Shown here: positions 1-8,378 of the stretch, one piece after another | Layout: each line of letters opens with the position of its first letter | How positions within the stretch are numbered: position 1 is the stretch's first letter | From: Anaerotignum sp. | GTDB lineage: Bacteria; Bacillota; Clostridia; Lachnospirales; Anaerotignaceae | NCBI GenBank assembly: GCA_020024255.1 | Contig: JAHHTX010000003.1 | Coordinates: forward strand, 1-44,641 | Length of the DNA stretch: 44,641 nt | Direction of reading: 5' to 3' | Made by a program: the position numbers and the translations under genes | The notes under the pieces: model-generated | The model's input: only the letters and a program-made list of their open reading frames with translations | The model's database searches: none | What the model was told of the DNA's origin: nothing

Positions 1-183
1 CTGTTTCAGTTTCTTCTTCAACCTCTATGGGTGTTTCTTCTGTTTCAGTTTCTTCCTCAACCTCTATGGGTGTTTCTTCTGTTTCAGTTTCTTCTTCAAC
101 CTCTATGGGTGTTTCTTCTGTTTCGGTTTCTTCCTCAACCTCTATGGGCGTTTCTTCTGTTTCGGTTTCTTCCTCAACCTCCG
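1..183 (-). repeat. 39-bp tandem repeat inside ftsY
   Basis: About four and a half near-identical copies of a 39-bp unit, in frame with ftsY and encoding a 13-residue acidic unit rich in Glu and Thr. Copies differ mainly at silent positions (GAA/GAG, ACC/ACT), which suggests recent slippage expansion under pressure to keep the acidic protein sequence. The array reaches the window edge, so its full copy number is unknown. Confidence 0.93.
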
Positions 184-481
184 CAGATGCTCCTTCTGTC
201 TTTTCCCCTTCTTGGTATAGCACACCACCTGCTGCCTGATGAATATTGACGGTTTCTTCCTGCATTGCTTCCCGCACTGCCTGATTTAAGGCTGTAGTTT
301 CTGAAAGAGATTCATCTACATTCAGTACAAAATCTCTCTCTTCCTCCTGTGCAATCTGAATTTCCAAACCATCTATTTCTATATCATCTGTATTCAACAC
401 TTCTTTATCCAAAGACTGTTCTTCCGAAAAATTCTGCTCAGGCTCTTTATTTTTCTTCTTCCAAAAATCAAATAATCCCAT
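1..481 (-). CDS. ftsY: Signal recognition particle receptor FtsY, N-terminal part (cut by window edge)
   Basis: FtsY docks SRP-ribosome complexes at the membrane. Only the first ~160 residues lie in the window; the NG GTPase domain would be beyond position 1, so the call rests on the N-terminus and the neighbours. The start MGLFDFWKKKNK is typical of FtsY (a short amphipathic lysine-rich segment), followed by an acidic low-complexity A domain. Residues ~105-160 are a tandem repeat of a 13-residue unit, roughly EVEEETETEETPI, encoded by a 39-bp DNA repeat. The gene begins 11 bases after the smc stop, and smc-ftsY adjacency is the standard Firmicute order. The ATG at 481-479 is preceded by GAGGTGAG. 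An unrelated acidic protein cannot be fully excluded. Confidence 0.8.
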   Translation of the reverse strand, partial: MGLFDFWKKKNKEPEQNFSEEQSLDKEVLNTDDIEIDGLEIQIAQEEERDFVLNVDESLSETTALNQAVREAMQEETVNIHQAAGGVLYQEGEKTEGASAEVEEETETEETPIEVEEETETEETPIEVEEETETEETPIEVEEETETEETPIEVEEETET

Positions 482-492
482 AATTTCTCACC

Positions 493-3400
493 TCAAAGTT
501 CAATTTTTTCTTTTTTCTGCTCCGAAAAATCCACGGAAACCAACTTGGAAATCCCTTTTTCCTGCATGGTAATGCCATACAAAACATCAGCATATTCCAT
601 GGTCCCTTTTCTGTGGGTAATCACAATAAACTGCGTTTCCTTTGAAAATCTTGTCAAATACTGTGCATATCGCTTGACATTAGCATCATCTAATGCAGCC
701 TCAATTTCATCTAAAATACAGAAGGGAGATGGCTTCATTTTCAATATGGAGAAAAGAATGGCAATAGCAGTCAAAGCACGCTCTCCCCCTGAAAGCAGCT
801 GCATATTCTGCAAACTTTTTCCCGGGGGCTGTGCTACAATTTCGATTGCAGACTCCAGTGCATTGTGATTATCCTGCAATTTCAAGTAGGCTTTGCCACC
901 GCCAAACATCTCCTGAAACACAGTACTGAAATTTTGGGAAATTACGGCAAATTGCTCTTTAAACTGCTGTTCCATACGAATGGATAAATCCTGTATCAAG
1001 TCTTTCAGCTTGTCCTCTGCTTCCAGTATATCTGCCTTCTGGTTGGTCAAAAACGTGTATCTGTCTGCCACTTCTTGGTACTGCTCTACCGCTGCCACAT
1101 TGACATATCCCAGCTCACGAATTTCTCCCTTCCACTGTTTTGCCAAGCGGGATAATTCCGCATAAGACCTACTTTCCTGTTGCAGGGACGCCTTTGCCCC
1201 CTGATAGGTCAGCTCATATTCCTCCCAAATCCGATCATATAACCGTTGTTTTTCCTCTCGTATTTTTTCCGCCTTTGTTTCCATGCGAAATACATCTTGC
1301 TCCAAAAGGGAAAGGGTATCTGTTTTTTCTGCTGTATGCTGCTCTGTCAAAGCCGTTTTTTCGGAAAGAATAACCTGTGTTTTCTGTGTTTCCGCCAAAC
1401 GTGCATACAGTTCCTTTTCCTGTTTCTGCAAATGTATTCTCTTTTCCTCCAAATCCTTCTGCTTTTGTGTGCGTACACTGCCGCTTTCCGTAAATGCCGT
1501 CATCTGTGCCTGCATTTGTTGTAAGTCTTTTTCTATTTCTGCATATTCCTTTTGCAAACGGGAAAGGTTTTCCTCTGCCACCACAATATGCTGCGTATTT
1601 TCCGACATAGCAATCTTATGGTGTGTCATTTTTTCCATAAGCTGCTCTCTTCTTTCTTTGTCGGCTGCCAAATGTGCCTGAAAAGCGGAGAGTGCCTCGT
1701 TTGCCCCTTCCACAGCACGCTCTGATTGCATCAAGCGTTGTTTTTCCGCCATAATATCCTCTTCGGCACGGTCTAGCTGTTCCGAAAGTTGGGATTCTTC
1801 CAGCCGCAGAAGATGGAGTTTTTCTTCGGACTCTTTCTGCTCTTCCTGATTTTTTTTCTGGTCTTCTTTATCAGCATGGTGCGCCACAGTCAGTTTTTGC
1901 AGTTCCATTTTCTTTTCCACAAGTCGCTCTGCAATTTCCTCGCCATCGCTTTCTGCAAGCTGTAGGTTCTCTCGCAGTTCTGTTGCCTGTTCCTCTATTG
2001 CCTGCAATTCTTTGCGAAGTGTGCCAATTTCACGGCTTCTGCCAAAGATATTGGTCGCTTTTTTTGCCTGAGAGCCACCTGTCATTGCACCACCAGGATT
2101 CATGATGTCCCCTTCCAAAGTCACCATTTTATAACGGTGATGATATTTCTTTGCAAGACGCACACCATCAGCTAAAGTTTCTACCACCAGAATACGCCCC
2201 AAGAGATAGGTCATAATCTCTCTGTATGTTTCATCAAACTCCACCAAATCAACCGCTTTGCCTAAAACACCGTTTTCTGTAAAAATGATGGTACTGTCTT
2301 CCCATGGTTTGCCTTTTACAGCAGAAACAGGCAGGAAAGTGGCACGTCCCAAACGATTCTTTTTCAAATACCCAATGGCATCTTTTGCATCGTCCTCTGT
2401 TTTGGTGATGATATTCTGCATGGCACTGCCAAGAGCCGCTTCTATAGCAGTTTCATACTGTTCTTCGACAGATAAAAGTTCTCCCACAGCACCATAGATG
2501 CCCCGTTTTTCCTTATCTGGTAAACGAAGCAATGTTTTTACACTGTAAAAAAAGCCTTCTCGCTCCCGTTCCATTTCGGAAAGGAGAGATAAACGGGATT
2601 GCTTAGCAGTGAGTTGTTTTTCCTGCTCTGCCAGACGATTTTGGGCTGATTCTTTGTTCTTTGCACTTTGCAGTGCATCTTGTTCCAGTGCGTAAAGTTC
2701 TTTCTTCAAAAAATCCGCCTGCTTTTTCCGCTCATCTGCCTGCTTTTCCAATACTTGTCCACGAATTTTCTGTTGCTCCAACCGGCTCTCCCCATGAGAA
2801 ATTTCCAATTCCAGTTGTTCTTTTCGGGACAAAAACTGCGCTTTTACTGCTTCCTGCTTGGAAATCTCCCCCTTTGCTTCTGTCCCTCTCCGGATATGCT
2901 CAAAAATTTCTCCTTTAACATCTTCCGCTTCCGTTTCCTTCTGCCGAAGAGCCGTATCTAAATCTGCATAGGTTTCTTCCAATGCCGTCAGCTTTTTCTG
3001 TTCCTGTTCAGCTGTCATATGCAAGGCTGTAATTCGGCTGCGGCAGACCTCCTGTTCTTTTTGGAGTTCTGTCTGTTTCTTCCGCCTGCTTTTTGCTTCT
3101 CCCTCCATTCGAGAGATATTTTCCGCATCGTGCTGCTTCTGCTCTGCTGCCAATCGAATTTGCCCTTCTGTTTTTTCAATATCAGCTTTTATTCTGGCAA
3201 TCTGGTCATTGACCTTTTGCAATGTCTGACTCTGCTTTTCTGTTTCTTTGTGGATAGATGCTGTTTCTGCTTTTTCTGCTGCAATTTCTTTTTGCAACCG
3301 TTGTTTCTCTGTTTCCACAAGACTTTTCTTTTGGGAAAGTTGGCTTTCCTCCTGTTCCATACGTTCTGCATCTGCACAGAACATAGCAATTTCCGCTTCC

Positions 3401-4068
3401 TTTAGTTGCTCACTAAGAGAAAGGTATGCCTTTGCTTTTATACTTTGCGCCTCCAAAGGTTTCAGCTGTCCTTCTAATTCCTGAATAATATCTTCCACAC
3501 GCAGCAGATTCTGCTGTTCCTTGTCCAATTTTGTAACAGCTTCATTTCGCCTTGTTTTATATTTTACAATACCTGTTGCTTCTTCAAAAATATGACGGCG
3601 TTCCTCGCCCTTTGCACTGAGTATTTCATCAATTCGTCCCTGACCGATGATGGAGTAACCCTCCCGTCCCACACCGGTATCCATAAAAAGCTCCTGTATA
3701 TCTTTTAGACGGCAAGCTGTACCATTGATGCGATACTCACTTTCTCCGGAGCGAAATACACGGCGTGTCACCTGCACTTCTGAAAAAGCAATCGGCAGTT
3801 TTTCATCTTGATTGTCCATAACAATAGTCACTTCTGCAAAGCCTTGCGGTTTTCTGTTTTCCGTTCCTGCGAAAATAACGTCTTCCATCTTATCTCCACG
3901 AAGATTCTTTGCCCGTTGTTCACCAAGAACCCAGCGTACCGCATCGGACACATTGCTTTTTCCACTACCGTTTGGACCTACCACAGCCGTTATCCCTTTA
4001 TTAAACTCCAGCTTCACTTTTTCAGGAAAAGATTTAAAGCCTTGTAATTCCAATCGTTTTAAATACAT
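493..4068 (-). CDS. smc: Chromosome segregation protein SMC
   Basis: SMC is the ATPase of the bacterial condensin complex with ScpA and ScpB, compacting and resolving sister chromosomes. At 1191 residues it is the usual family length. The Walker A motif GPNGSGKSN is at residues 31-39. Long coiled-coil arms flank a hinge at about 520-680 (GIYGAVGELL ... GGAMTGGSQ). The C-terminal head carries the ABC signature LLSGGERALTA and Walker B FCILDEIEAALDD. The ATG at 4068 follows AGGTAAAG. The gene sits between the pyrC-like gene (33 bases upstream) and ftsY (11 bases downstream). The rnc gene that usually precedes smc is not here, so smc appears to be transcribed from the lspA-rluD-pyr side. Confidence 0.97.
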   Translation of the reverse strand: MYLKRLELQGFKSFPEKVKLEFNKGITAVVGPNGSGKSNVSDAVRWVLGEQRAKNLRGDKMEDVIFAGTENRKPQGFAEVTIVMDNQDEKLPIAFSEVQVTRRVFRSGESEYRINGTACRLKDIQELFMDTGVGREGYSIIGQGRIDEILSAKGEERRHIFEEATGIVKYKTRRNEAVTKLDKEQQNLLRVEDIIQELEGQLKPLEAQSIKAKAYLSLSEQLKEAEIAMFCADAERMEQEESQLSQKKSLVETEKQRLQKEIAAEKAETASIHKETEKQSQTLQKVNDQIARIKADIEKTEGQIRLAAEQKQHDAENISRMEGEAKSRRKKQTELQKEQEVCRSRITALHMTAEQEQKKLTALEETYADLDTALRQKETEAEDVKGEIFEHIRRGTEAKGEISKQEAVKAQFLSRKEQLELEISHGESRLEQQKIRGQVLEKQADERKKQADFLKKELYALEQDALQSAKNKESAQNRLAEQEKQLTAKQSRLSLLSEMEREREGFFYSVKTLLRLPDKEKRGIYGAVGELLSVEEQYETAIEAALGSAMQNIITKTEDDAKDAIGYLKKNRLGRATFLPVSAVKGKPWEDSTIIFTENGVLGKAVDLVEFDETYREIMTYLLGRILVVETLADGVRLAKKYHHRYKMVTLEGDIMNPGGAMTGGSQAKKATNIFGRSREIGTLRKELQAIEEQATELRENLQLAESDGEEIAERLVEKKMELQKLTVAHHADKEDQKKNQEEQKESEEKLHLLRLEESQLSEQLDRAEEDIMAEKQRLMQSERAVEGANEALSAFQAHLAADKERREQLMEKMTHHKIAMSENTQHIVVAEENLSRLQKEYAEIEKDLQQMQAQMTAFTESGSVRTQKQKDLEEKRIHLQKQEKELYARLAETQKTQVILSEKTALTEQHTAEKTDTLSLLEQDVFRMETKAEKIREEKQRLYDRIWEEYELTYQGAKASLQQESRSYAELSRLAKQWKGEIRELGYVNVAAVEQYQEVADRYTFLTNQKADILEAEDKLKDLIQDLSIRMEQQFKEQFAVISQNFSTVFQEMFGGGKAYLKLQDNHNALESAIEIVAQPPGKSLQNMQLLSGGERALTAIAILFSILKMKPSPFCILDEIEAALDDANVKRYAQYLTRFSKETQFIVITHRKGTMEYADVLYGITMQEKGISKLVSVDFSEQKKEKIEL

Positions 4069-4100
4069 TCTTTACCTCATTCGTTTCTGTTGACTTTCTT

Positions 4101-5372
4101 TTATAACAGAACCCTTCCGTCTACAACCGTGTGCAGCACTTTGCCCTTGACCTGCATACCCTCAAAAGGTGAATACTTTGCTTTTGATGCAAAATGCTTT
4201 GCTTCTATAGAATAATCTTCAACGCAGTCCACCACAACCAAATCCGCATCCATGCCTTCTGCAATTTTTCCTTTTTCCCTCAAATTTAAAATAGCAGCAG
4301 GATTTGCAGACAACAGCTGGGAAAGTCGTTTCATCGTAATGATTCCTGTTTCTACCAAATGGGTATAGCTTATGGCAAAAGCCGTTTCCAAACCGGATAT
4401 GCCATATGCCGCCTGTCCAAAAGTTCTGTTTTTTTCCGTTTGTCCTACGGGACTATGTCCTGATGCAATCACATCTATGGTACCATCTGCAATACCTTCT
4501 AAAACTGCGTTTACATCTTCCTGTGTGCGAAGAGGTGGATTAACTTTCACTAATGTATTGTAATCCTCTACTGCCTCCTCAGTCAGCGAAAAATAATGAG
4601 GACAGGTTTCACAGGTCACAGAAATTCCTCGTGCCTTTGCCTCCCGAATCATTTCAATAGAACCTGCAGTACTGACATGGGCAATATGCAGTCTTGCTCC
4701 TGTATTCTGTGCCAGAATCAAGTTTCTTGCCACCTGTAGTTCTTCTGCTTCTCTTGGCATTCCCACAAGTCCCAGACAGGAAGCCATGTATCCTTCATTC
4801 ATCACACCCTCACCTGATAGGCTGCGGTCTTCACAATGGGTCATAATAGGCAGGTCAAACATTTTGGAGTACCGCATAACATTCCGCAAAAGGGCAGCAC
4901 TGTCTGTAAATTCATCTCCATCGGAAATGCCTACAATACCAGCTTCATACATTTCGCCGATTTCCGCAATGGCTTTTCCTTCGCACCCCATAGACATACT
5001 GCCATAGGGATAAATATGTACCATACCATGTAATGCAGATTTTGAAATAATATATTCCACAACAGTTTTGTTGTCAATCACAGGCTTTGTATTTGGTTCA
5101 CAGGTAATGGCTGTAAATCCCCCTCTTGCAGCACTTTTGGAAACCGTATGAATATCTTCTACATTTTCAAAGCCAGGTTCACAAATATTACAGTGCATAT
5201 CAATAAAACCGGGAAGTATCGTATGTTGGTCTATATCAACAATCTTTGCATCTTCATCAGAAAGATTCTCGCCAATCTTGGCAATGGTATTATCTTCGAT
5301 TAAAATATCATAAACTTTTTCTGCTGAAAAGCCATCTGTTACCAGTTTGCAGTTTTTCATCAATGTTTTCAT
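4101..5372 (-). CDS. pyrC: Dihydroorotase-like protein (type I fold) lacking catalytic residues
   Basis: By overall sequence this is a 423-residue type I dihydroorotase, the third enzyme of pyrimidine synthesis. The barrel motifs GFIDMH, CEPNT, ISDGD, THCED, HIAHVST, CPHY and VNPPLR are all recognisable. However, the canonical HxHLRxPG motif reads HCNICEPG (residues 60-67), so the second metal His is Asn62 and the substrate Arg is Cys64. The canonical ATDHAPH reads ASGHSPV (303-309), so the catalytic and metal-binding Asp is Gly305. Asp151, His179 and His232 remain. It is therefore probably not an active dihydroorotase. Non-catalytic PyrC' partners of aspartate transcarbamoylase are known in Pseudomonas. 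The gene overlaps pyrB by 4 bases (ATGA), which implies translational coupling and probable complex formation. Confidence 0.8.
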   Translation of the reverse strand: MKTLMKNCKLVTDGFSAEKVYDILIEDNTIAKIGENLSDEDAKIVDIDQHTILPGFIDMHCNICEPGFENVEDIHTVSKSAARGGFTAITCEPNTKPVIDNKTVVEYIISKSALHGMVHIYPYGSMSMGCEGKAIAEIGEMYEAGIVGISDGDEFTDSAALLRNVMRYSKMFDLPIMTHCEDRSLSGEGVMNEGYMASCLGLVGMPREAEELQVARNLILAQNTGARLHIAHVSTAGSIEMIREAKARGISVTCETCPHYFSLTEEAVEDYNTLVKVNPPLRTQEDVNAVLEGIADGTIDVIASGHSPVGQTEKNRTFGQAAYGISGLETAFAISYTHLVETGIITMKRLSQLLSANPAAILNLREKGKIAEGMDADLVVVDCVEDYSIEAKHFASKAKYSPFEGMQVKGKVLHTVVDGRVLL

Positions 5373-6298
5373 AGCAAACCGCCTCCCATCTGCGAAAGAA
5401 TATAGAACATCGCCATACGCACCGCCACGCTGTTTGCAATCTGGTCATTGATAAGGCATTGAGGACCGTCAATAACACCATCAGAAATTTCAATACCACG
5501 CTGAATGGGACCGGGGTGCATAACAATGGCATCTTTTTTGGCATACTTCAAAAGATTATGGTCAATGCGGAAGAATCGTTTATATTCGTCTAAAGAAGGT
5601 AGGCAGGTATAGTCTTGTGTTTCCAAACGCATTCTGGTTGTGAGGATAACATCTGCATTATTGACAGCCTCCCTTGCATCATAATGAACCGTCACACCAA
5701 ATTTATCCAGCTTTGGCGGGAGCAATGTCGGTGGGCCGGAAACGCATACCTCTGCTCCCAATTTTGTCAATCCCCATATATTGCTTTTGGATACACGGCT
5801 ATGGCTAATATCGCCTATAATGGCAACCTTCAAGCCCTCAAAACCGCCCTTTTGTTCTCGAATGGTTAAGAGGTCTAAAAGAGATTGTCCCGGATTTTCA
5901 TTGTATCCATCTCCTGCATTGATAACAGATGCCCCTACAGAATCTGCCAAAAGCTTTGCCGCCCCTGCCATAGGATGACGCAATATGATAAAATCCGCTC
6001 CCATCTGGTCAATAAGCTGTCCCATATCCTGCAAGTTTTCATGTTCCATAGAATGTACTGAATTTGTCATGTCAACTACATTTGCACTTAGATGCTGTGC
6101 CGCCAATTCATAAGATAACTTTGCTCTTGCACTTTGCCCATAGAATAAAATAATTACGGACTTTCCCTGCAAATGTGGCACTTTTTTATTCTTTTGGTTC
6201 AACACATATTTCATGGTTTCAGCTGTGCTGAGGATATAACGAATATCGTCTGCTGTCAAATCACGCAGGCCAAAAAAATCCTTTCGATGCAATGACAT
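5369..6298 (-). CDS. pyrB: Aspartate carbamoyltransferase-like protein with altered active site
   Basis: A 309-residue protein with the fold and length of the ATCase catalytic chain (carbamoyl phosphate + aspartate to carbamoylaspartate). Conserved stretches include ILRHP (R107), INAGDG, GDISHSR (R168) and HPGP (261-264). Several near-invariant residues differ. The phosphate loop STRTR is SARAK (56-60). The catalytic His of GDGxxxHPTQ is Asn135 (GDGYNENPGQ). The mobile-loop Lys of the SVxKGE motif is apparently Glu85. The Gln of RxQ is Arg224 (RMR). Activity as an ATCase looks doubtful. It starts 30 bases after rluD behind AGAGGAGG and overlaps the pyrC-like gene. In Bacillus the pyr operon also follows lspA-rluD, so the locus is ancestral while the active site has drifted. 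Confidence 0.8.
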   Translation of the reverse strand: MSLHRKDFFGLRDLTADDIRYILSTAETMKYVLNQKNKKVPHLQGKSVIILFYGQSARAKLSYELAAQHLSANVVDMTNSVHSMEHENLQDMGQLIDQMGADFIILRHPMAGAAKLLADSVGASVINAGDGYNENPGQSLLDLLTIREQKGGFEGLKVAIIGDISHSRVSKSNIWGLTKLGAEVCVSGPPTLLPPKLDKFGVTVHYDAREAVNNADVILTTRMRLETQDYTCLPSLDEYKRFFRIDHNLLKYAKKDAIVMHPGPIQRGIEISDGVIDGPQCLINDQIANSVAVRMAMFYILSQMGGGLL

Positions 6299-6328
6299 AT
6301 AAAAATCCTCCTCTCATTTTGCAATATG

Positions 6329-7252
6329 TTAAGCATTTCTGAGACGTTCCAATAAATTCTGAAAATATGGCGGCAGAGGTGCTTCAAATTCCATATATTC
6401 CCCCGTGGTGGGATGGATAAATCCCAAAACTCTGGCATGAAGTACCTGCCCTTCCAAAGAAAAAGGCTGTTTTTTGGGGCCATATACTGTATCCCCAAGA
6501 AGGGGGTGCCCAATGTAAGTCATGTGCACACGAATTTGGTGTGTCCGCCCCGTTTCCAACTGCGCCTCAATCCATGTAAATTTGCCCAGTCGTTCCAATA
6601 CCTGATAATGCGTCACCGCATGGCGGCTGTGCTTTTGCGTGACTGCCATTTTCTTTCTATCCTGGGGATTTCTGCCAATGGGTTGGTCAACCGTTCCACT
6701 GTCCTCCCGAAACCCCTGATACACAATGGCATTATACTTTCTGGTGATGCTGTGCTCCGCAAGCTGTGCCGCCAAAGCCTGATGTGCTTGATTGTTTTTC
6801 GCCACCATTAAGACACCCGATGTATCCTTATCAATGCGGTGTACGATGCCAGGACGTTTTTCACCGTTAATGCCTGACAAATCCTCCTTGCAGTGAGATA
6901 AAAGTGCATTGACTAATGTTCCTGTATAATGACCCGGTGCAGGATGCACGACCATACCTTGCGGCTTATTTACCACAATCACATCTTTATCCTCATACAG
7001 AATGTCCAGCGGAATATTTTCCGGCAGAATTTCTACTTCCTGTGCTTCCGGCACTTCCACATCTATAACATCTTTTTCCCGCAGTTTGTAGTTTGCCTTT
7101 ACCCTGCCACCATTTACACAGATATTTCCTGTTTCTATCCATTTCTGCACACTGCTTCTGGAAACGTCCTCCATATTTTCTGCTAAAAAAACATCTATTC
7201 GGCTGCCTACATCAGCTTTTTCAGCCACAAATGTAAAATATTCCATGCTCAT
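6329..7252 (-). CDS. rluD: Ribosomal large subunit pseudouridine synthase RluD family
   Basis: RluA/RluD-family enzyme, expected to convert uridines in 23S rRNA to pseudouridine. At 307 residues it has an N-terminal S4 RNA-binding domain (SRSSVQKWIETGNICVNG, about residues 32-50). The catalytic motif HRIDKDTSGVLMVAK is at about 138-152 with the catalytic Asp in RIDKDTSG. GRTHQIRVHM follows, then a C-terminal LLGDTVYG block. The ATG at 7252 overlaps the lspA stop by 4 bases, so translation is coupled. B. subtilis YlyB occupies the same place after lspA. The exact target uridines cannot be read from sequence. Confidence 0.93.
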   Translation of the reverse strand: MSMEYFTFVAEKADVGSRIDVFLAENMEDVSRSSVQKWIETGNICVNGGRVKANYKLREKDVIDVEVPEAQEVEILPENIPLDILYEDKDVIVVNKPQGMVVHPAPGHYTGTLVNALLSHCKEDLSGINGEKRPGIVHRIDKDTSGVLMVAKNNQAHQALAAQLAEHSITRKYNAIVYQGFREDSGTVDQPIGRNPQDRKKMAVTQKHSRHAVTHYQVLERLGKFTWIEAQLETGRTHQIRVHMTYIGHPLLGDTVYGPKKQPFSLEGQVLHARVLGFIHPTTGEYMEFEAPLPPYFQNLLERLRNA

Positions 7253-7731
7253 TCATCCTTTTTCTTCTTTTCTTTTGGCTCATCCTTCATGACAAACAAC
7301 ACAAAGTATGTCAAAAAAATCACACTTACTACTACATAAATATCTGCCACATTAAACACAGGCCAAGAAAAAAGTGTAATATGGAAAAAATCCACAACAT
7401 AGCCACGAAACAGTCGGTCAATGATATTGCCTACTGCACCTGCACACAAAAGCACCAATGCCCCACGCATCAATAGATACTCTCTTGTCCTAGGTGAATG
7501 TAGATAATAGTAGATAATTGCACCAACGATACACAATGTCACTGCAAGAATTAACCATCTTTTTCCGGAAAACATTCCAAATGCGACACCTCTGTTTTCT
7601 ACGAAAGTCAAACTAAATATATTATCTATTACTGTTGTGGTGTGTATTGGCTTCAAATATGCCAAAGCCAGATATTTGGTAATCTGGTCAACAGCAATGA
7701 GAATGGCTGCAATAATTGCCCCAATCCACAT
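7249..7731 (-). CDS. lspA: Lipoprotein signal peptidase (signal peptidase II)
   Basis: Membrane aspartyl protease that removes signal peptides from diacylglyceryl-modified prolipoproteins. At 160 residues it has four predicted membrane segments. Family motifs are DQITKY near residue 15, the ENRGVAFG loop, GAVGNIIDRLFRGYVVDF (first catalytic Asp in VVDF) and FNVADIYV (second catalytic Asp). The C-terminus is lysine-rich (KEKKKKDE). The start follows AGGAGG, and the stop overlaps the rluD start. A second, more divergent LspA is encoded at 32883-33323. Confidence 0.96.
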   Translation of the reverse strand: MWIGAIIAAILIAVDQITKYLALAYLKPIHTTTVIDNIFSLTFVENRGVAFGMFSGKRWLILAVTLCIVGAIIYYYLHSPRTREYLLMRGALVLLCAGAVGNIIDRLFRGYVVDFFHITLFSWPVFNVADIYVVVSVIFLTYFVLFVMKDEPKEKKKKDE

Positions 7732-7789
7732 ATTCTAACTCCTCCTATATGCTATTCATTTCTTCCGAATATAGAAAATCAGCCGCAGC

Positions 7790-7818
7790 AAAGAACCTTC
7801 TATTTTGGAAGGTTCTTT
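7790..7818 (-). other. Strong hairpin between divIVA and lspA
   Basis: An 11-bp perfect stem (AAAGAACCTTC with its complement) around a 7-base loop lies about 60 bases upstream of the lspA start and 30 bases after divIVA. On the minus strand it is followed by GCTGCGG and not by a U run, so it is not a clean intrinsic terminator. It may stabilise the divIVA mRNA end or mark a processing site in the operon. Confidence 0.6.
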
Positions 7819-7847
7819 GTCACAGCCGTCTTTGTGCTACCTGTTTT

Positions 7848-8366
7848 TTATTGTTCCGTTTGTACATTCTGCGTATCCTGCATATTTGCTGCCACTTCCG
7901 CTTCTTTTTCCGCAAATATTTCGTTTTTATCAAGCAATTCAATTTCCGCATAGAGCAGTAATTTCACACGGGTACGCATGAGTTCATATCTGTTTTGGAG
8001 TGTTTCAATTTGGTCTGAAAGTTCATGTATCTTAGCTCTGGAAGAAGAAAGGATTTCCTCTCTTTCCAACTTGGCACGTTCCACAATCTGTGCTGCTTCC
8101 GCTCTGGCTGCGTCCTTTGTTTCCTCTGCTGCGGCCTCCGCCAAAGACAACGTGCGTTCCAACGTTTTTTCCAGACCACGGAGACGGCTGCTGTCTTCCT
8201 GTACTTCCTGCGGTCTATTTCTTTCCTGCTGTGCTTGCTGTGCCTGACGATACAGCACTTCATAGTCCTCATAAATTTCATCCAAAAAAGTGTCTACCTC
8301 TTCCGGGGAATAACCGGACATGACTTTTTTAAAATCCTTTGTTGCAATATCGTTGGGTGTAACCAC
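7848..8366 (-). CDS. divIVA: Cell division initiation protein DivIVA
   Basis: DivIVA binds negatively curved membrane at the septum and poles and organises division and polarity proteins. At 172 residues, the N-terminus carries the family signature TPNDIATKDFKKVMSGYSPEEVDTFLD, the lipid-binding domain, then long coiled coils (residues ~30-155) and a Gln/Thr-rich tail. The start is GTG at 8366, placed by AGGGAGG eight bases upstream. It lies just downstream of ylmH, in the conserved yggS-sepF-yggT-ylmH-divIVA cluster of Gram-positive bacteria. Confidence 0.95.
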   Translation of the reverse strand: MVTPNDIATKDFKKVMSGYSPEEVDTFLDEIYEDYEVLYRQAQQAQQERNRPQEVQEDSSRLRGLEKTLERTLSLAEAAAEETKDAARAEAAQIVERAKLEREEILSSSRAKIHELSDQIETLQNRYELMRTRVKLLLYAEIELLDKNEIFAEKEAEVAANMQDTQNVQTEQ

Positions 8367-8378
8367 AAAAAAACCTCC

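Noticed and set aside
1..183. CRISPR-like spacing of the 39-bp repeat
   Set aside because: Units are contiguous with no unique spacers and are in frame with a coding sequence.
27..249. Ser/Val-rich and Phe/Leu-rich plus-strand ORFs
   Set aside because: Both arise from the opposite strand of the ftsY 39-bp repeat; length is a by-product of repetition.
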